46,134 bases of DNA from Propionibacteriaceae bacterium UBA5174 (lineage in GTDB: Bacteria > Actinomycetota > Actinomycetes > Propionibacteriales > Propionibacteriaceae): NCBI GenBank assembly GCA_002413345.1, contig DHWU01000056.1, positions 14,536-60,669 on the forward strand. Reading direction: 5' to 3'. Shown piece by piece: positions 31,841-40,434 of the stretch (its first letter is position 1; each line of letters opens with the position of its first letter). The translations under genes and the position numbers were made by a program. The notes beneath the pieces were generated by a model. It did not search any database, was not told where the DNA came from, and saw only the letters and a list, made by a program, of their open reading frames with translations.

Positions 31841-32995
31841 GTCGGTCGATTCAGCGAGCACTCCAGCACCAACGGCTTGCTCAACCGCACGCCGGGCGGC
31901 GGTACCCGATACCTGAAGCTGCTGCTCGATGAAGGCAACACTGACCGCTGGCTGGCCGATCAACAGGTTCAACAGCCGCCGACCAGCAGACCCGGCCCGC
32001 ACTTGCATCACCTCAAGCCACCCGGTGCGAACCTCAGCGAGGGTGTCGACCAACCACCTACCGTCGTCCGCAGCGCGGGCACTCGCCTCGCACAGCTGCC
32101 GCACGATCTGAGCAAAATCGCCTGCACGATAGGCGGTGAGCGCGTCGAAGTAGGACTGGGTGTCGGCCAGCAGCCCCGACGAAATCGGGACGGTCACCCG
32201 GCTGGTGAGTTCACTGTGCCGCAGCATCGCGTGCAGCAGCGCTCGTCCGGTTCGTCCATTTCCATCAGTGAACGGGTGGACGGTTTCGAACTGGGCGTGC
32301 GCCACTGCGGCCTGGACGAGCACTGGCAGATCGCCACGCCGCAGGAAGCGGGTCAGGTCGTCTAGGCAGTGCGCCAGGCGGTCTGCGTGCGGCGGAATGA
32401 ACGTGGCACCGTCCGGGCTCAAACCGGACGCTCCGATCCACACCTGCACCTCGCGCCACCGGCCGGCCTGCGGGTCGCGGCCACCAAGTAGCGCGGAGTG
32501 CATGGCAAGGATGGAATCAGCATCGAGCTTGTCAGACAACCGGATGGCAGCAGCCATCGCCCGCACATTGCGGGAAACCAGTTCGGCATTCTTGCTCGCA
32601 GTGCCACCAAGTTCGGCGATGGCCAGCTGTCGCGCCCCAACGGTGAGGTTCTCGATCTGCGATGAGGCAGCCGATTCAGAGCGCAACAAGACCGATTGCA
32701 TCGGCGCAATGTCTTCGCTGCCAAACCTCGCCGACACGTACGCGTCGAGTCTGATGATGGTGGCTGCCGCATCTTCAGCTTCGGCGGCCAGCCCGCTGGG
32801 GATGTCAAAGTCAACCTCGGCAATCTCAATAGGGATCGCCGCCTTGTAAGTGGACGGCAGCGCATCCCGCTTGCGCCTCGATAGCGCCTCGACGTCGTAG
32901 TTGGGGTGCCACGGGAGCGTCTCGGTGGTGATCGGCCCGAACTTGCGCAGGCCCGATTCAGAGCCCACCGAGTGTTGCTGCGTAAGCTTCACCAT
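31757..32995 (-). CDS. Fic-family AMPylase-type protein
   Basis: The 412-aa protein carries the core motif HPFTDGNGRTGR, so the catalytic His and the phosphate-binding loop are intact. The N-terminal SSQIEN fits the class II inhibitory helix (S/T-x3-E-G/N), so the enzyme is probably auto-inhibited. The C-terminal ~110 residues contain a winged-helix-like part (FIEQQLQVSGTAARRAVEQA). Such Fic proteins transfer AMP or another nucleotide to target proteins. ATG 32993-32995 lies 8 bp from a perfect 11-bp dyad that could be an operator. The last 80 bp are duplicated at 27038. Confidence 0.93.
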   Translation of the reverse strand: MVKLTQQHSVGSESGLRKFGPITTETLPWHPNYDVEALSRRKRDALPSTYKAAIPIEIAEVDFDIPSGLAAEAEDAAATIIRLDAYVSARFGSEDIAPMQSVLLRSESAASSQIENLTVGARQLAIAELGGTASKNAELVSRNVRAMAAAIRLSDKLDADSILAMHSALLGGRDPQAGRWREVQVWIGASGLSPDGATFIPPHADRLAHCLDDLTRFLRRGDLPVLVQAAVAHAQFETVHPFTDGNGRTGRALLHAMLRHSELTSRVTVPISSGLLADTQSYFDALTAYRAGDFAQIVRQLCEASARAADDGRWLVDTLAEVRTGWLEVMQVRAGSAGRRLLNLLIGQPAVSVAFIEQQLQVSGTAARRAVEQAVGAGVLAESTDRKRDRVFIAQDAIDVLDEFSERAGRRC

Positions 32996-33002
32996 GAATC
33001 GA

Positions 33003-33059
33003 CGCTAGCACACGTTAGCGCCTTAAAGTGTGCTAGCGGGCATGGTTGGCGCACGTTAG
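33003..33059 (-). promoter_or_regulatory. Operator-like dyad upstream of fic
   Basis: CGCTAGCACAC (33003-33013) is perfectly inverted as GTGTGCTAGCG (33028-33038). The direct repeat CACGTTAG occurs at 33011-33018 and 33051-33058. This cluster lies just upstream of the fic ATG, so it may be bound by the Fic protein's winged helix or by another island regulator. Confidence 0.6.
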
Positions 33060-33164
33060 TCAGGCACCGCAGGCCAGATTGCCGCTGCCAATCCGTCCGC
33101 GGGACAGATCGTCGAGCCAAATCGAGACACCATCTTCGGAGAGTGCACTCAAACGGTGATTCAT
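33060..33164 (-). pseudogene. tal: Transaldolase N-terminal fragment
   Basis: The minus-strand frame from ATG 33162-33164 reads HRLSALSEDGVSIWLDDLSR followed by GRIGSGNL, which is the start of actinobacterial transaldolase (LxxLSxxGVSIWLDDLSRxRL). It stops after 34 codons at 33060. The rest of the gene is absent from the window, so it is a broken remnant between the Fic and phd-relE genes. Confidence 0.75.
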
Positions 33165-33229
33165 GCTCACGACCCCATATCTACCCGTGGGGCGAACCAC
33201 CTGAGCAGGGGCAACGAGACGCGATCGGA

Positions 33230-33258
33230 TGTACATGTAGCGCCAGTCCCTGTACATT
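33230..33258 (+). promoter_or_regulatory. phd-relE promoter/operator
   Basis: TGTACA occurs at 33230-33235 and 33251-33256, two helical turns apart. TACATT (33253-33258) fits a -10 box and the first TGTACA sits 17 bp upstream in the -35 position. Transcription would start about at the ATG (33265), and there is no ribosome site, which suggests a leaderless mRNA. Confidence 0.55.
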
Positions 33259-33264
33259 TAATCT

Positions 33265-33516
33265 ATGGCCAGCAGCATGAGCGTCGCGGATGCACGCCAA
33301 AACCTCGCCGAGGCGATCAAGCTCTCCGGCGACGGTCCGGTATTCATCGAACGCCGCGGACACCGCGCTGCGGTGCTGATCAGCCCCGAAGAATACGAGC
33401 GCCTACTCGACGCGCTTGAAGATGCCGAAGACATCGACGCCTTCGATGAGGCGATGGCCGAGGAAGGACCAAACATCCCTTGGGCCCAGGTCCGGGCCGA
33501 CCTCGGTTGGGTATGA
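33265..33516 (+). CDS. Phd/YefM-family antitoxin
   Basis: The 83-aa protein has the Phd/YefM fold: MSVADARQNLAEAIKLS, GPVFIERRGHRAAVLIS and PEEYERLLDALED, then an acidic region. It is only distantly like the yefM product at 26344. ATG 33265 lacks a Shine-Dalgarno site; ATG 33277 is an alternative start. The toxin gene overlaps its stop (ATGA). Confidence 0.9.
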   Translation: MASSMSVADARQNLAEAIKLSGDGPVFIERRGHRAAVLISPEEYERLLDALEDAEDIDAFDEAMAEEGPNIPWAQVRADLGWV

Positions 33517-33770
33517 CCTACCGCATCGAACTGCGCCCAGCAGCCGTCCGGGCGCTGAAACAGATTCACCCCCAAGACCGTCGACGTATCCAAGGCGCCG
33601 TCGCGCTCCTGGCTCATGATCCACGCCCGCCGGGCGCTAGAGCACTTCAGGGTCGCCCCGGCTTTCGCGTCCGGGTAGGCGACTACCGCATCATTTACAC
33701 CATCGATGATGGCGTGCTGCTGATAGTGGTCGTGACTGTCGGACATCGCCGCGAGGTCTACCGGGACTAG
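33513..33770 (+). CDS. RelE/ParE-superfamily toxin
   Basis: The 85-aa basic protein has the RelE/ParE pattern: YRIELRPAAVRALKQI, DRRRIQGAVALLAHDPRPPG, LQGRPGFRVRVGDYRIIYTI and VVVTVGHRREVYRD. The basic Arg residues and His-Arg-Arg near the end suggest a ribosome-dependent RNase of RelE type. The frame is open to 33480, but ATG 33513, overlapping the antitoxin stop, is preferred. Confidence 0.92.
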   Translation: MTYRIELRPAAVRALKQIHPQDRRRIQGAVALLAHDPRPPGARALQGRPGFRVRVGDYRIIYTIDDGVLLIVVVTVGHRREVYRD

Positions 33771-33934
33771 GCGCCCTGCGGTCGGCGTGATGATGGTGTC
33801 GGCCACCTGATAGGTCGACGTTGCGCTTACGCGGTCAGCGGAGCGAGGGATCATCAGCACCAGGTGGCGCAACTAGGTGGACATCGCCACCCTCGTGAAC
33901 CCAGTCTTCAACCAAAGTGCATGACAGATTCGGC

Positions 33935-35515
33935 TCAGGCGTCCAAGCGGGCGTACTCAGCCACCAATTCCTTCTCCTGCTCAAACGATGGCAGGAAGAC
34001 TGCCACCACCACCGTCCCAATCACGATGGCGATCGCGCCCACTAAGTAGGCGACCCAAGCCCCATTGACCATGCTGTGGGTGGCTGCGGCAACGATCTCG
34101 GCTCGGTATTGCGGGTACTGATCGGCCACGTGCAACGCGGAGGCATAGGACGCCTGCAGCGCTTGGGTGATCGAGTCAGAAATATTGGACGCCTCGCCAG
34201 TGGCGGCAATCTGGCGGTGAAAAGAGACCGCAAAACCCGAGGCCAAAATCGCACCCAGGATCGACTGCATGATCGAGCCACCAAGGTCGCGCTGCAGGTC
34301 TGAGGTGGCCGAAGCCATGCCCACCCGCCGCACCGGGGTGCTCTCGGTGAGCGCCCGCGAGGCTGGTGTCATCGCGAACGCCGCACCACTGCCGATCATC
34401 AAGAAACCGAACCCAACCAGCGCATAGGGCGTAGTCGGATTCCACAACAGGGTCGTCAAGAACCCCACCAAGACAAAGGCGTAACCAACCAACATCGTGG
34501 TGCGCGAGCCGCGCGCGGTCAGCAGCCTGGCCGACAAGGGCGAACACACCAGCAACCCGACCGCCGAGGGAATGATCGCCAACCCAGCCTGCAGCGTTGA
34601 ATACCCCAAAATGTTCTGCATGTACTGCTGACCGACGAACAATGCGCCCATCAGTGATCCGAACACGATCGTGCCGCCAGCAGCTGGCACCCAAAACAGC
34701 CGGCGCCGGGCGATCCGCAGGTCATACAGCGGGTATTTGGTGCGCAACTGCCGCCACGCGAAAATGCCAATCAGCACCGTCCCGCCACCCAGGAGCACCG
34801 CGCCGAGCATCAGTTGTCCCGGTGCGAACACCATGCTGATGCCGAGCACCACCCCGGCAACCGCGAACGTCGACAGCACTCCCCCGAGATGATCAACCGG
34901 GTCAGTGGATTCTTCAACGTGAGCCGGGACGAAAAACCCCACCAGCACTAGAGCGATCGCCGCGATGGGGGCTGCGATCAGGAAGGCCGATCCCCACCAC
35001 CAGATGGTGAGCAGGAACCCGGCAAAGATCGATCCAGCCACCGAGGCCATCGCGCTAACCCCAGACCACAAGGCGATGGCTTGGGTGCGAGCGACCCCGG
35101 TGTGCCACAAAGCCGTGATCAGCGACAACGTCGTGGGGAAAGCCATACCTGCCGCGATACCAGTGAACAGGCGTGCGGACACCAACATCTCGATCGAGCC
35201 AGAGAAAGCGGATAGGAAGCTTGCCACCACCGTCAGGGCCAGCCCGGCCATTAGGAGCTGCTTGCGTCCATACCGGTCGGCGAGGGCACCGAAGTAGAGC
35301 ACCGACATCGCCAACCCCAGCGAACAGCCAACTGCCACGATGTTGAGGGCAGTTTGGGACGCCCCGAAGGCATCACCGACCTGCGGCAGTGCAACATTTG
35401 CCGCAGCAAGATTGATATTGCACACCAGCGCTCCAAGAATGAGCGCGGTGAGCACTAGGCCAGCCCGAGCGGGCACGTCGGTACGGACAGCGGCGTCCGT
35501 TGGGGTGTCGGTCAC
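33935..35515 (-). CDS. MFS multidrug-type transporter (DHA2 family)
   Basis: The 526-aa protein has about 14 membrane helices. It has the MFS loop motif GALADRYGRKQLLM between helices 2 and 3, and the antiporter-like motif around GIAAGMAFPTTLSL. Fourteen helices point to drug/proton antiporters of the DHA2 group (EmrB/QacA-like). GTG 35513-35515 is the start (MTDTPTD). It stands alone; no regulator is adjacent, and the substrate is unknown. Confidence 0.9.
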   Translation of the reverse strand: MTDTPTDAAVRTDVPARAGLVLTALILGALVCNINLAAANVALPQVGDAFGASQTALNIVAVGCSLGLAMSVLYFGALADRYGRKQLLMAGLALTVVASFLSAFSGSIEMLVSARLFTGIAAGMAFPTTLSLITALWHTGVARTQAIALWSGVSAMASVAGSIFAGFLLTIWWWGSAFLIAAPIAAIALVLVGFFVPAHVEESTDPVDHLGGVLSTFAVAGVVLGISMVFAPGQLMLGAVLLGGGTVLIGIFAWRQLRTKYPLYDLRIARRRLFWVPAAGGTIVFGSLMGALFVGQQYMQNILGYSTLQAGLAIIPSAVGLLVCSPLSARLLTARGSRTTMLVGYAFVLVGFLTTLLWNPTTPYALVGFGFLMIGSGAAFAMTPASRALTESTPVRRVGMASATSDLQRDLGGSIMQSILGAILASGFAVSFHRQIAATGEASNISDSITQALQASYASALHVADQYPQYRAEIVAAATHSMVNGAWVAYLVGAIAIVIGTVVVAVFLPSFEQEKELVAEYARLDA

Positions 35516-35613
35516 GCAATCACCCTAGCGAGCAGCCTCCACGGGTCGCGGAGTTTCGCCGAATAACGCTCGGTTACAGGTGTCAGTACGCTGGCCGCCG
35601 AAAGGGGGACGCC

Positions 35614-35916
35614 ATGAACTCCATTGACAAAGGCGTCTTGAACAAGCTCTCTGGCAAGCTCAAGAAGATCCTTCAAGCCGAACTCCGAGCCGGGAACACC
35701 GTGGCCAAAGCCAGCGAGGGCGACTGGCCCGAAGAAGGGTCTGTCTTCGTCATGCTGGACAAACCGTTCCGGACCCCCATTCAACGCAACAGCCCTGGCA
35801 TCGCCTTCACCAACGTGAATGATCCGCACTACTGGAAGGCCGAATACCACGACAAGGCCGCCAAGCAGATACTCGCCTGCGGCTTCGGTGGCCGACCCAA
35901 CTTTTTCGAACTCTGA
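35614..35916 (+). CDS. Hypothetical protein (100 aa)
   Basis: I do not recognise this gene. The protein starts MNSIDKGVLNKLSGKLKKIL, contains VFVMLDKPFRTP and ends CGFGGRPNFFEL. It has no membrane segment or signal peptide and looks like a small soluble alpha/beta protein. ATG 35614 follows AAAGGGGG. It is divergent from the MFS gene. The 260 bp after it hold nothing I can support. Confidence 0.6.
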   Translation: MNSIDKGVLNKLSGKLKKILQAELRAGNTVAKASEGDWPEEGSVFVMLDKPFRTPIQRNSPGIAFTNVNDPHYWKAEYHDKAAKQILACGFGGRPNFFEL

Positions 35917-36176
35917 CCAACCGGCGGGGCTCAACCAAGGCTCAGCTCATAGCTTCGCGGGTCAACAACTCCCTGCGCTTCCTCGCGACCCAACGGACCG
36001 CATTGCCAGCTCTGATATGAGCCCCCGTGATTCACTCGCACCATTCCAAACCCTGGCTGTCAAGGGGTTTTGGCAGGTTGTGGATCGCCGACCGGCGGCG
36101 AGGCGGCCACTGCGACAGTCCGCCTCAGGCCAACAGCACGCTGAGCGAGGGACTTGCCCCAGTCTCAGCGGGTCCG

Positions 36177-37856
36177 TCAGTGCGGGCCGTGCCCACGTCG
36201 ACCGAACAACACCGCCAGCAACGGCAGCACCGCGGCCCCCAGCAACACCCGCGCCAGGATCGGCTCAACCGAATACAGCAGCGCACCGGTCACCAACAGC
36301 GCAGTGAACATCACCGCTGCCACCAACTGCCCAATCGCACGATTTAGCATTCGCATCCGCAGCTCAAGCAGCGGAGTCTTCACCGCCAAGTCGCCACGCT
36401 CAATAGTGGTCAGAATCCGATCAGCCCGACCCGGCAGCGCACTGAGCGACTTCACCAATTTAGTGCCGCTCTTGGTCAGCTTCTCCCAGGAAAGACCTTC
36501 ACCAACTTCATCAGCGATCAGCTTGGTGGCATAGGGCGACAACGCGCTCCACAGATTAAAATCGGGATCCAGACCAGTACACATGCCCGACAAAATCGCG
36601 ATCGTCCGCCCTAGCAGCAGCAGATTTTCCGGCAACTGGAAGGGCATATTCAACATCAGCTCACGAAACTGCAAGCCGAAGCTCATCAGGTCTTCGTCGC
36701 TGATATTGCGCAGATCACTCATCGCCATACCGCCGAAGCGGTCGAACACCTGAGCACTGGCCAGTTCCAACAACTTCACGTCAGCAGTGGGCAGCAACAG
36801 GTCCAAAGACTTGAAGGCCGCCACCATCCGGGACGCATCCTGGGTGCCAATAGCGATTAGCGCTCCGCGCAGCCCGGCCCGCAGATTGTCGGGCACCCGT
36901 CCCACCATGCCGAAATCGATGAAGGTAAGCTCAAAATCGCCCGCCTCCCCCACCGGGGTCACAAACAAATTGCCCGGGTGCGGATCGGCGTGAAAGACCC
37001 CGTCTTCGAAGATCTGCTGCAGATAGGTCTCAACCAGCTTGTCGGCCACCTTCAACCGATCAATGCCAGCCGCGGTGATGGCCTCATAGTCACTCAGCCG
37101 AATCGCCGAAACATCTTCCAAGGTCAGCACGCGCAGCGTGGTGTGTTCCCAAGCAACCTGCGGCACCCGGACGCGGTCGTCAGTCTCGAAAGCCTCCCGA
37201 AAGAGCTCAGCATTAGCCGCTTCGGCCAGGTAATCGATCTCCTGCAAGGTGGTGGCCGCGAACTCCTCGACCAAAGCTGGCACATCGGCTCGACTACTCA
37301 CAGGCTTGTAGTGGGTCAACCACTCACCCACCCGGCGCAGCGCGGCCAGATCAACCTCAACGATGGCCTCAATCGAGGGCCGCTGCACCTTCACCACCAC
37401 ATCGGTAAAGCCAGTTTCGGCCGCATCTTCGGGCAGTAGCACCGCCCGGTGCGCCTGCCCCAGTGACGCTGCGGCCAGCGGGATGGCTTCAAACGAGGCA
37501 TAAGCCTGACTCAGCGGGCGGCCAATTTCGGCCTCAGCCCGGGCTCGAATCGCTTCAAACGGTGCGGCCGGCACCTCATCTTGCAGCCCGGCTAGCTCAT
37601 CGGTGATTTCTGCTGGCAACACGTCCAATCGGGCCGAAAGAAACTGGCCAACCTTGATCATCAGCCCGCCCATCGAAATCGCCAGCGCACGAAAGCGCAC
37701 TGCTATTCGGCGGTTACGCTCAAGCCGGGTGCGATCCGACCAGCGAATCAGCCCCAGCTTGGGCAGCACGATCTCCCAATAGATGAAGCTGGCGGTCACT
37801 CGAGCGAAGAAGGTGACGATGCGACGGTAGCGGGCGCGCAGGTCCGAAGCGGTCAT
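36177..37856 (-). CDS. UbiB/ABC1-family (AarF) atypical kinase
   Basis: The 559-aa protein has the UbiB signature KVGQFLSARLDVLPAEIT (KxGQ), ASLGQAHRA (the A-rich loop), VVKVQRP (ATP lysine), a catalytic DPHPGNLFV and DFGMVGRV. Two hydrophobic helices lie near the C-terminus (MFTALLVTGALL, VLLGAAVLPLLAVLF), so it is membrane-anchored. These proteins act in isoprenoid quinone or lipid metabolism. ATG 37854-37856 is 7 bp after the PadR stop, so both are cotranscribed; PadR then probably controls it. Confidence 0.93.
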   Translation of the reverse strand: MTASDLRARYRRIVTFFARVTASFIYWEIVLPKLGLIRWSDRTRLERNRRIAVRFRALAISMGGLMIKVGQFLSARLDVLPAEITDELAGLQDEVPAAPFEAIRARAEAEIGRPLSQAYASFEAIPLAAASLGQAHRAVLLPEDAAETGFTDVVVKVQRPSIEAIVEVDLAALRRVGEWLTHYKPVSSRADVPALVEEFAATTLQEIDYLAEAANAELFREAFETDDRVRVPQVAWEHTTLRVLTLEDVSAIRLSDYEAITAAGIDRLKVADKLVETYLQQIFEDGVFHADPHPGNLFVTPVGEAGDFELTFIDFGMVGRVPDNLRAGLRGALIAIGTQDASRMVAAFKSLDLLLPTADVKLLELASAQVFDRFGGMAMSDLRNISDEDLMSFGLQFRELMLNMPFQLPENLLLLGRTIAILSGMCTGLDPDFNLWSALSPYATKLIADEVGEGLSWEKLTKSGTKLVKSLSALPGRADRILTTIERGDLAVKTPLLELRMRMLNRAIGQLVAAVMFTALLVTGALLYSVEPILARVLLGAAVLPLLAVLFGRRGHGPH

Positions 37857-37863
37857 AGGTCGG

Positions 37864-38421
37864 CTAGTCCTCACTGAGCAGCGTGTAAACCTGTTTGCGG
37901 GCGGCATTCAAGATCTCAATGGTGGCATCAATGTGGGCTTTGTTGCCCGCTTTGCCCACCTGGAGCACCGCGGCAGCTAACCGCCCACCAGCATCCCGCA
38001 GCCCGAAGATTCCACTCAGATCACCGGTCGCTGCGGCCACATCCCAAGGGGCATCCTCGTCACCGAGTTCAGCGAAGGCAGCCTTGCCCGAATCGGTGAG
38101 CGAGTAGACCTTCTTGCCAGCGGTCTCGGCTGCTTCGATCAATTCTTCGTCGGCCAGCATCTGCAAAGTCGGGTACACCGAGCCCGCGCTTGGCGTCCAA
38201 GCGCCACCACTGCGCTTGGCAATTTCTTGAATGATTTGGTAGCCGTGCATCGGCTGTTCAGCGAGCACTCGCAGAATGGCGTCGCGGGTGTCTCCGCGCC
38301 GGGCGCGCAGGTGCGCCCCGAATCCGCCTGGACGCATGCCACCCAAGCCCTGTTTTGCCAAGCCGCGAATGAATTCTGCGCCGTCGGAGCCGAAGCACCC
38401 TTCGATGGATGGACGTGCCAT
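37864..38421 (-). CDS. PadR-family transcriptional regulator
   Basis: The 185-aa protein has a ~40-residue N-terminal extension and then the PadR winged helix: TRDAILRVLAEQPMHGYQII, SGGAWTPSAGSVYPTLQMLA and KVYSLTDSGKAAFAEL. The C-terminal coiled part would dimerise. ATG 38419-38421 has a strong AGGAGG box. It probably represses its own operon with the UbiB kinase through the palindrome directly upstream. Confidence 0.93.
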   Translation of the reverse strand: MARPSIEGCFGSDGAEFIRGLAKQGLGGMRPGGFGAHLRARRGDTRDAILRVLAEQPMHGYQIIQEIAKRSGGAWTPSAGSVYPTLQMLADEELIEAAETAGKKVYSLTDSGKAAFAELGDEDAPWDVAAATGDLSGIFGLRDAGGRLAAAVLQVGKAGNKAHIDATIEILNAARKQVYTLLSED

Positions 38422-38439
38422 GACGATCCTCCTCAAGTC

Positions 38440-38461
38440 ATATTGCGATATATCGCAGTAT
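38440..38461 (-). promoter_or_regulatory. PadR operator palindrome
   Basis: ATATTGCGATA (38440-38450) is followed by TATCGCAGTAT (38451-38461), an inverted repeat with one mismatch and no spacer. It lies 19 bp upstream of the padR ATG, over the expected promoter. ATAT...CGCAATAT-type dyads are typical sites of PadR proteins. Confidence 0.75.
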
Positions 38462-38676
38462 ATCCCCGGGGCCAAGCAACTAGGGGTACTCAGTATTGCC
38501 CGGCAACAATGCGACCCGCAGTGCGGTGGATCACGCCAAGAAATCGGCCTCGGGCAAGTCCGGTGCAACACTTCCTTGACCGACGACCAAATCCCGCGGT
38601 GGTAGCGTCGCTGACATCGGCCTTCGATCGACTGCCCCCACGTCGAGCACGAGCCGCACACACGGAAGCGGAACCA

Positions 38677-40404
38677 ATGAAGCAGACAGATTTCCGGCTA
38701 GACACCACCGTTCGAGATGGGGTGCTGGAGATCAGTGCCCGAGGCCGGTTGATTCTGATCCATCCGATGGCCAACCGTGGCACCGCCTTCACCATGGCCG
38801 AACGCGAAGCATTGGGCCTGTCGGGCCTGTTGCCCAGCCGGGTCACCACCATCGAGGAACAGCTGCGGCGCACCTACGCCCAGTACAGCCGCACCCCTTC
38901 ACCGCTATCGAAGTTCGTTTACTTGTCTCAGCTTCGCGACCGCAACGAAGTGCTGTTCTACCGGCTGTTGAGTGAGCATCTGGAAGAGATGCTGCCGATC
39001 ATCTACACCCCCACCATCGGAGAGGCGATCGAGCGTTTCAGCCATGAGTACATCGGTGCCCGTGGTGTCTTTCTTTCGATTGACCACCCCGAGACCATCG
39101 AACAATCGCTTCGCGATTTCGAGCTCGACGCTGACGATGTTGATCTGGTCGTGGTGACCGACTCTGAAGGCATTTTGGGGATCGGCGACCAAGGCATCGG
39201 CGGCTTCCAAATCGCGGTCGGCAAGCTCGGGCTCTACACCGCCGCCGCCGGAATCCACCCCCGCCGTGCCATTCCGGTGGTGCTCGATGTTGGCACAGAC
39301 AACCTCGGCTTGCTGAACAGTGATTTCTACTTGGGCGAACGACATGCCCGAGTTCGCGGCCAGCGCTATGACGAGTTCATCGAGTTGTTCGTAACCACCA
39401 TCACCAAGCTGTTCCCTAAAGCTTTACTGCACTGGGAAGACTTCGGCGCGGCCAACGCCCACCGAATTCTCAATCGCTACAGCGACCGGATTTCCACCTT
39501 CAACGATGACATCCAAGGCACCGCCGCAGTAGTGCTGGCCGCCGTGCTCGCCGCCGTTCGACTCACCGGGACGCAGCTGCCCGAACACAGAGTGCTGATC
39601 TATGGCGCGGGCACCGCCGGGGCCGGCGTCGCGGACCTGATTCGCGAGGCCATGGACCGCGAGGGCCTGGCCGCCGATCAGGCGTACCGCCAGTTCTGGG
39701 CTTTCAACTCCAAGGGCCTGATTGTTGCCGACAGCCCCGGCATGCGGGATTTCCAAGTCCCCTACGCCCGCTCCCGCGAAGAAGTCGCCGACTGGGAGGT
39801 GGCTGACCCGCAGCAGATCAGCTTGCTCGAGGCCGTCCGGCAGATCCAGCCCACCATCTTGATCGGAACCTCAGCTCAGCACGGCGCCTTCAGTGAAGAG
39901 GTGGTGCGAGAGATGGCCGAACACTGCCAACGTCCGATCATCATGCCGCTGTCCAACCCGACCAGCCACGCCGAGGCGCACCCAGGAGACGTCCTCAAAT
40001 GGACCGATGGTCGCGCCTTGATCGCCACTGGCAGCCCTTTCGGCACGATCAAACATGGCGACGTGTATCACACGATCGCGCAGGCCAACAATGCCTTGAT
40101 CTTCCCCGGACTAGGCCTTGGAGTGACCGTCGTACAGGCGGAACGAGTGAGCCCACAGATGATCCACGCCGCCGCCGATGCACTGGCCGGGTTGATGAAC
40201 GAGTACCGTCCCGGAGCGTCCCTGCTGCCCTCGATGGCAGATCTGCGGGTGGTTGCGGCAACCGTGGCAAAAGCAGTCGCTCAGACTGCGCAAGACCAAG
40301 GACTGGCCCGCCGTCCGATGACCGATCCAATCAACGACATCTACCAGCACATGTGGAAGCCGAGATACCCCAAGTTGGAGGTCCTGCCCGAGCGTCTGCC
40401 TTGA
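38677..40404 (+). CDS. maeA: NAD-dependent malic enzyme
   Basis: The 575-aa enzyme decarboxylates malate to pyruvate and makes NADH. Visible features are LPIIYTPTIGEAIERFSH, VVTDSEGILGIGDQG, the Lys of VGKLGLYTAAAGIHP, HWEDFGAANAH with metal ligands, STFNDDIQGTAAVVLA, and the Rossmann loop YGAGTAGAG. Length and motif set match the SfcA/MaeA group. ATG 38677 lies in MKQTDFRLDTT; the frame is open to 38227, over the padR region. The N-terminal ~35 residues may be an ACT-like lead, which is uncertain. Confidence 0.92.
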   Translation: MKQTDFRLDTTVRDGVLEISARGRLILIHPMANRGTAFTMAEREALGLSGLLPSRVTTIEEQLRRTYAQYSRTPSPLSKFVYLSQLRDRNEVLFYRLLSEHLEEMLPIIYTPTIGEAIERFSHEYIGARGVFLSIDHPETIEQSLRDFELDADDVDLVVVTDSEGILGIGDQGIGGFQIAVGKLGLYTAAAGIHPRRAIPVVLDVGTDNLGLLNSDFYLGERHARVRGQRYDEFIELFVTTITKLFPKALLHWEDFGAANAHRILNRYSDRISTFNDDIQGTAAVVLAAVLAAVRLTGTQLPEHRVLIYGAGTAGAGVADLIREAMDREGLAADQAYRQFWAFNSKGLIVADSPGMRDFQVPYARSREEVADWEVADPQQISLLEAVRQIQPTILIGTSAQHGAFSEEVVREMAEHCQRPIIMPLSNPTSHAEAHPGDVLKWTDGRALIATGSPFGTIKHGDVYHTIAQANNALIFPGLGLGVTVVQAERVSPQMIHAAADALAGLMNEYRPGASLLPSMADLRVVAATVAKAVAQTAQDQGLARRPMTDPINDIYQHMWKPRYPKLEVLPERLP

Positions 40405-40434
40405 GCCCAGCGGCTCGCCCACGAGACTTCACAC

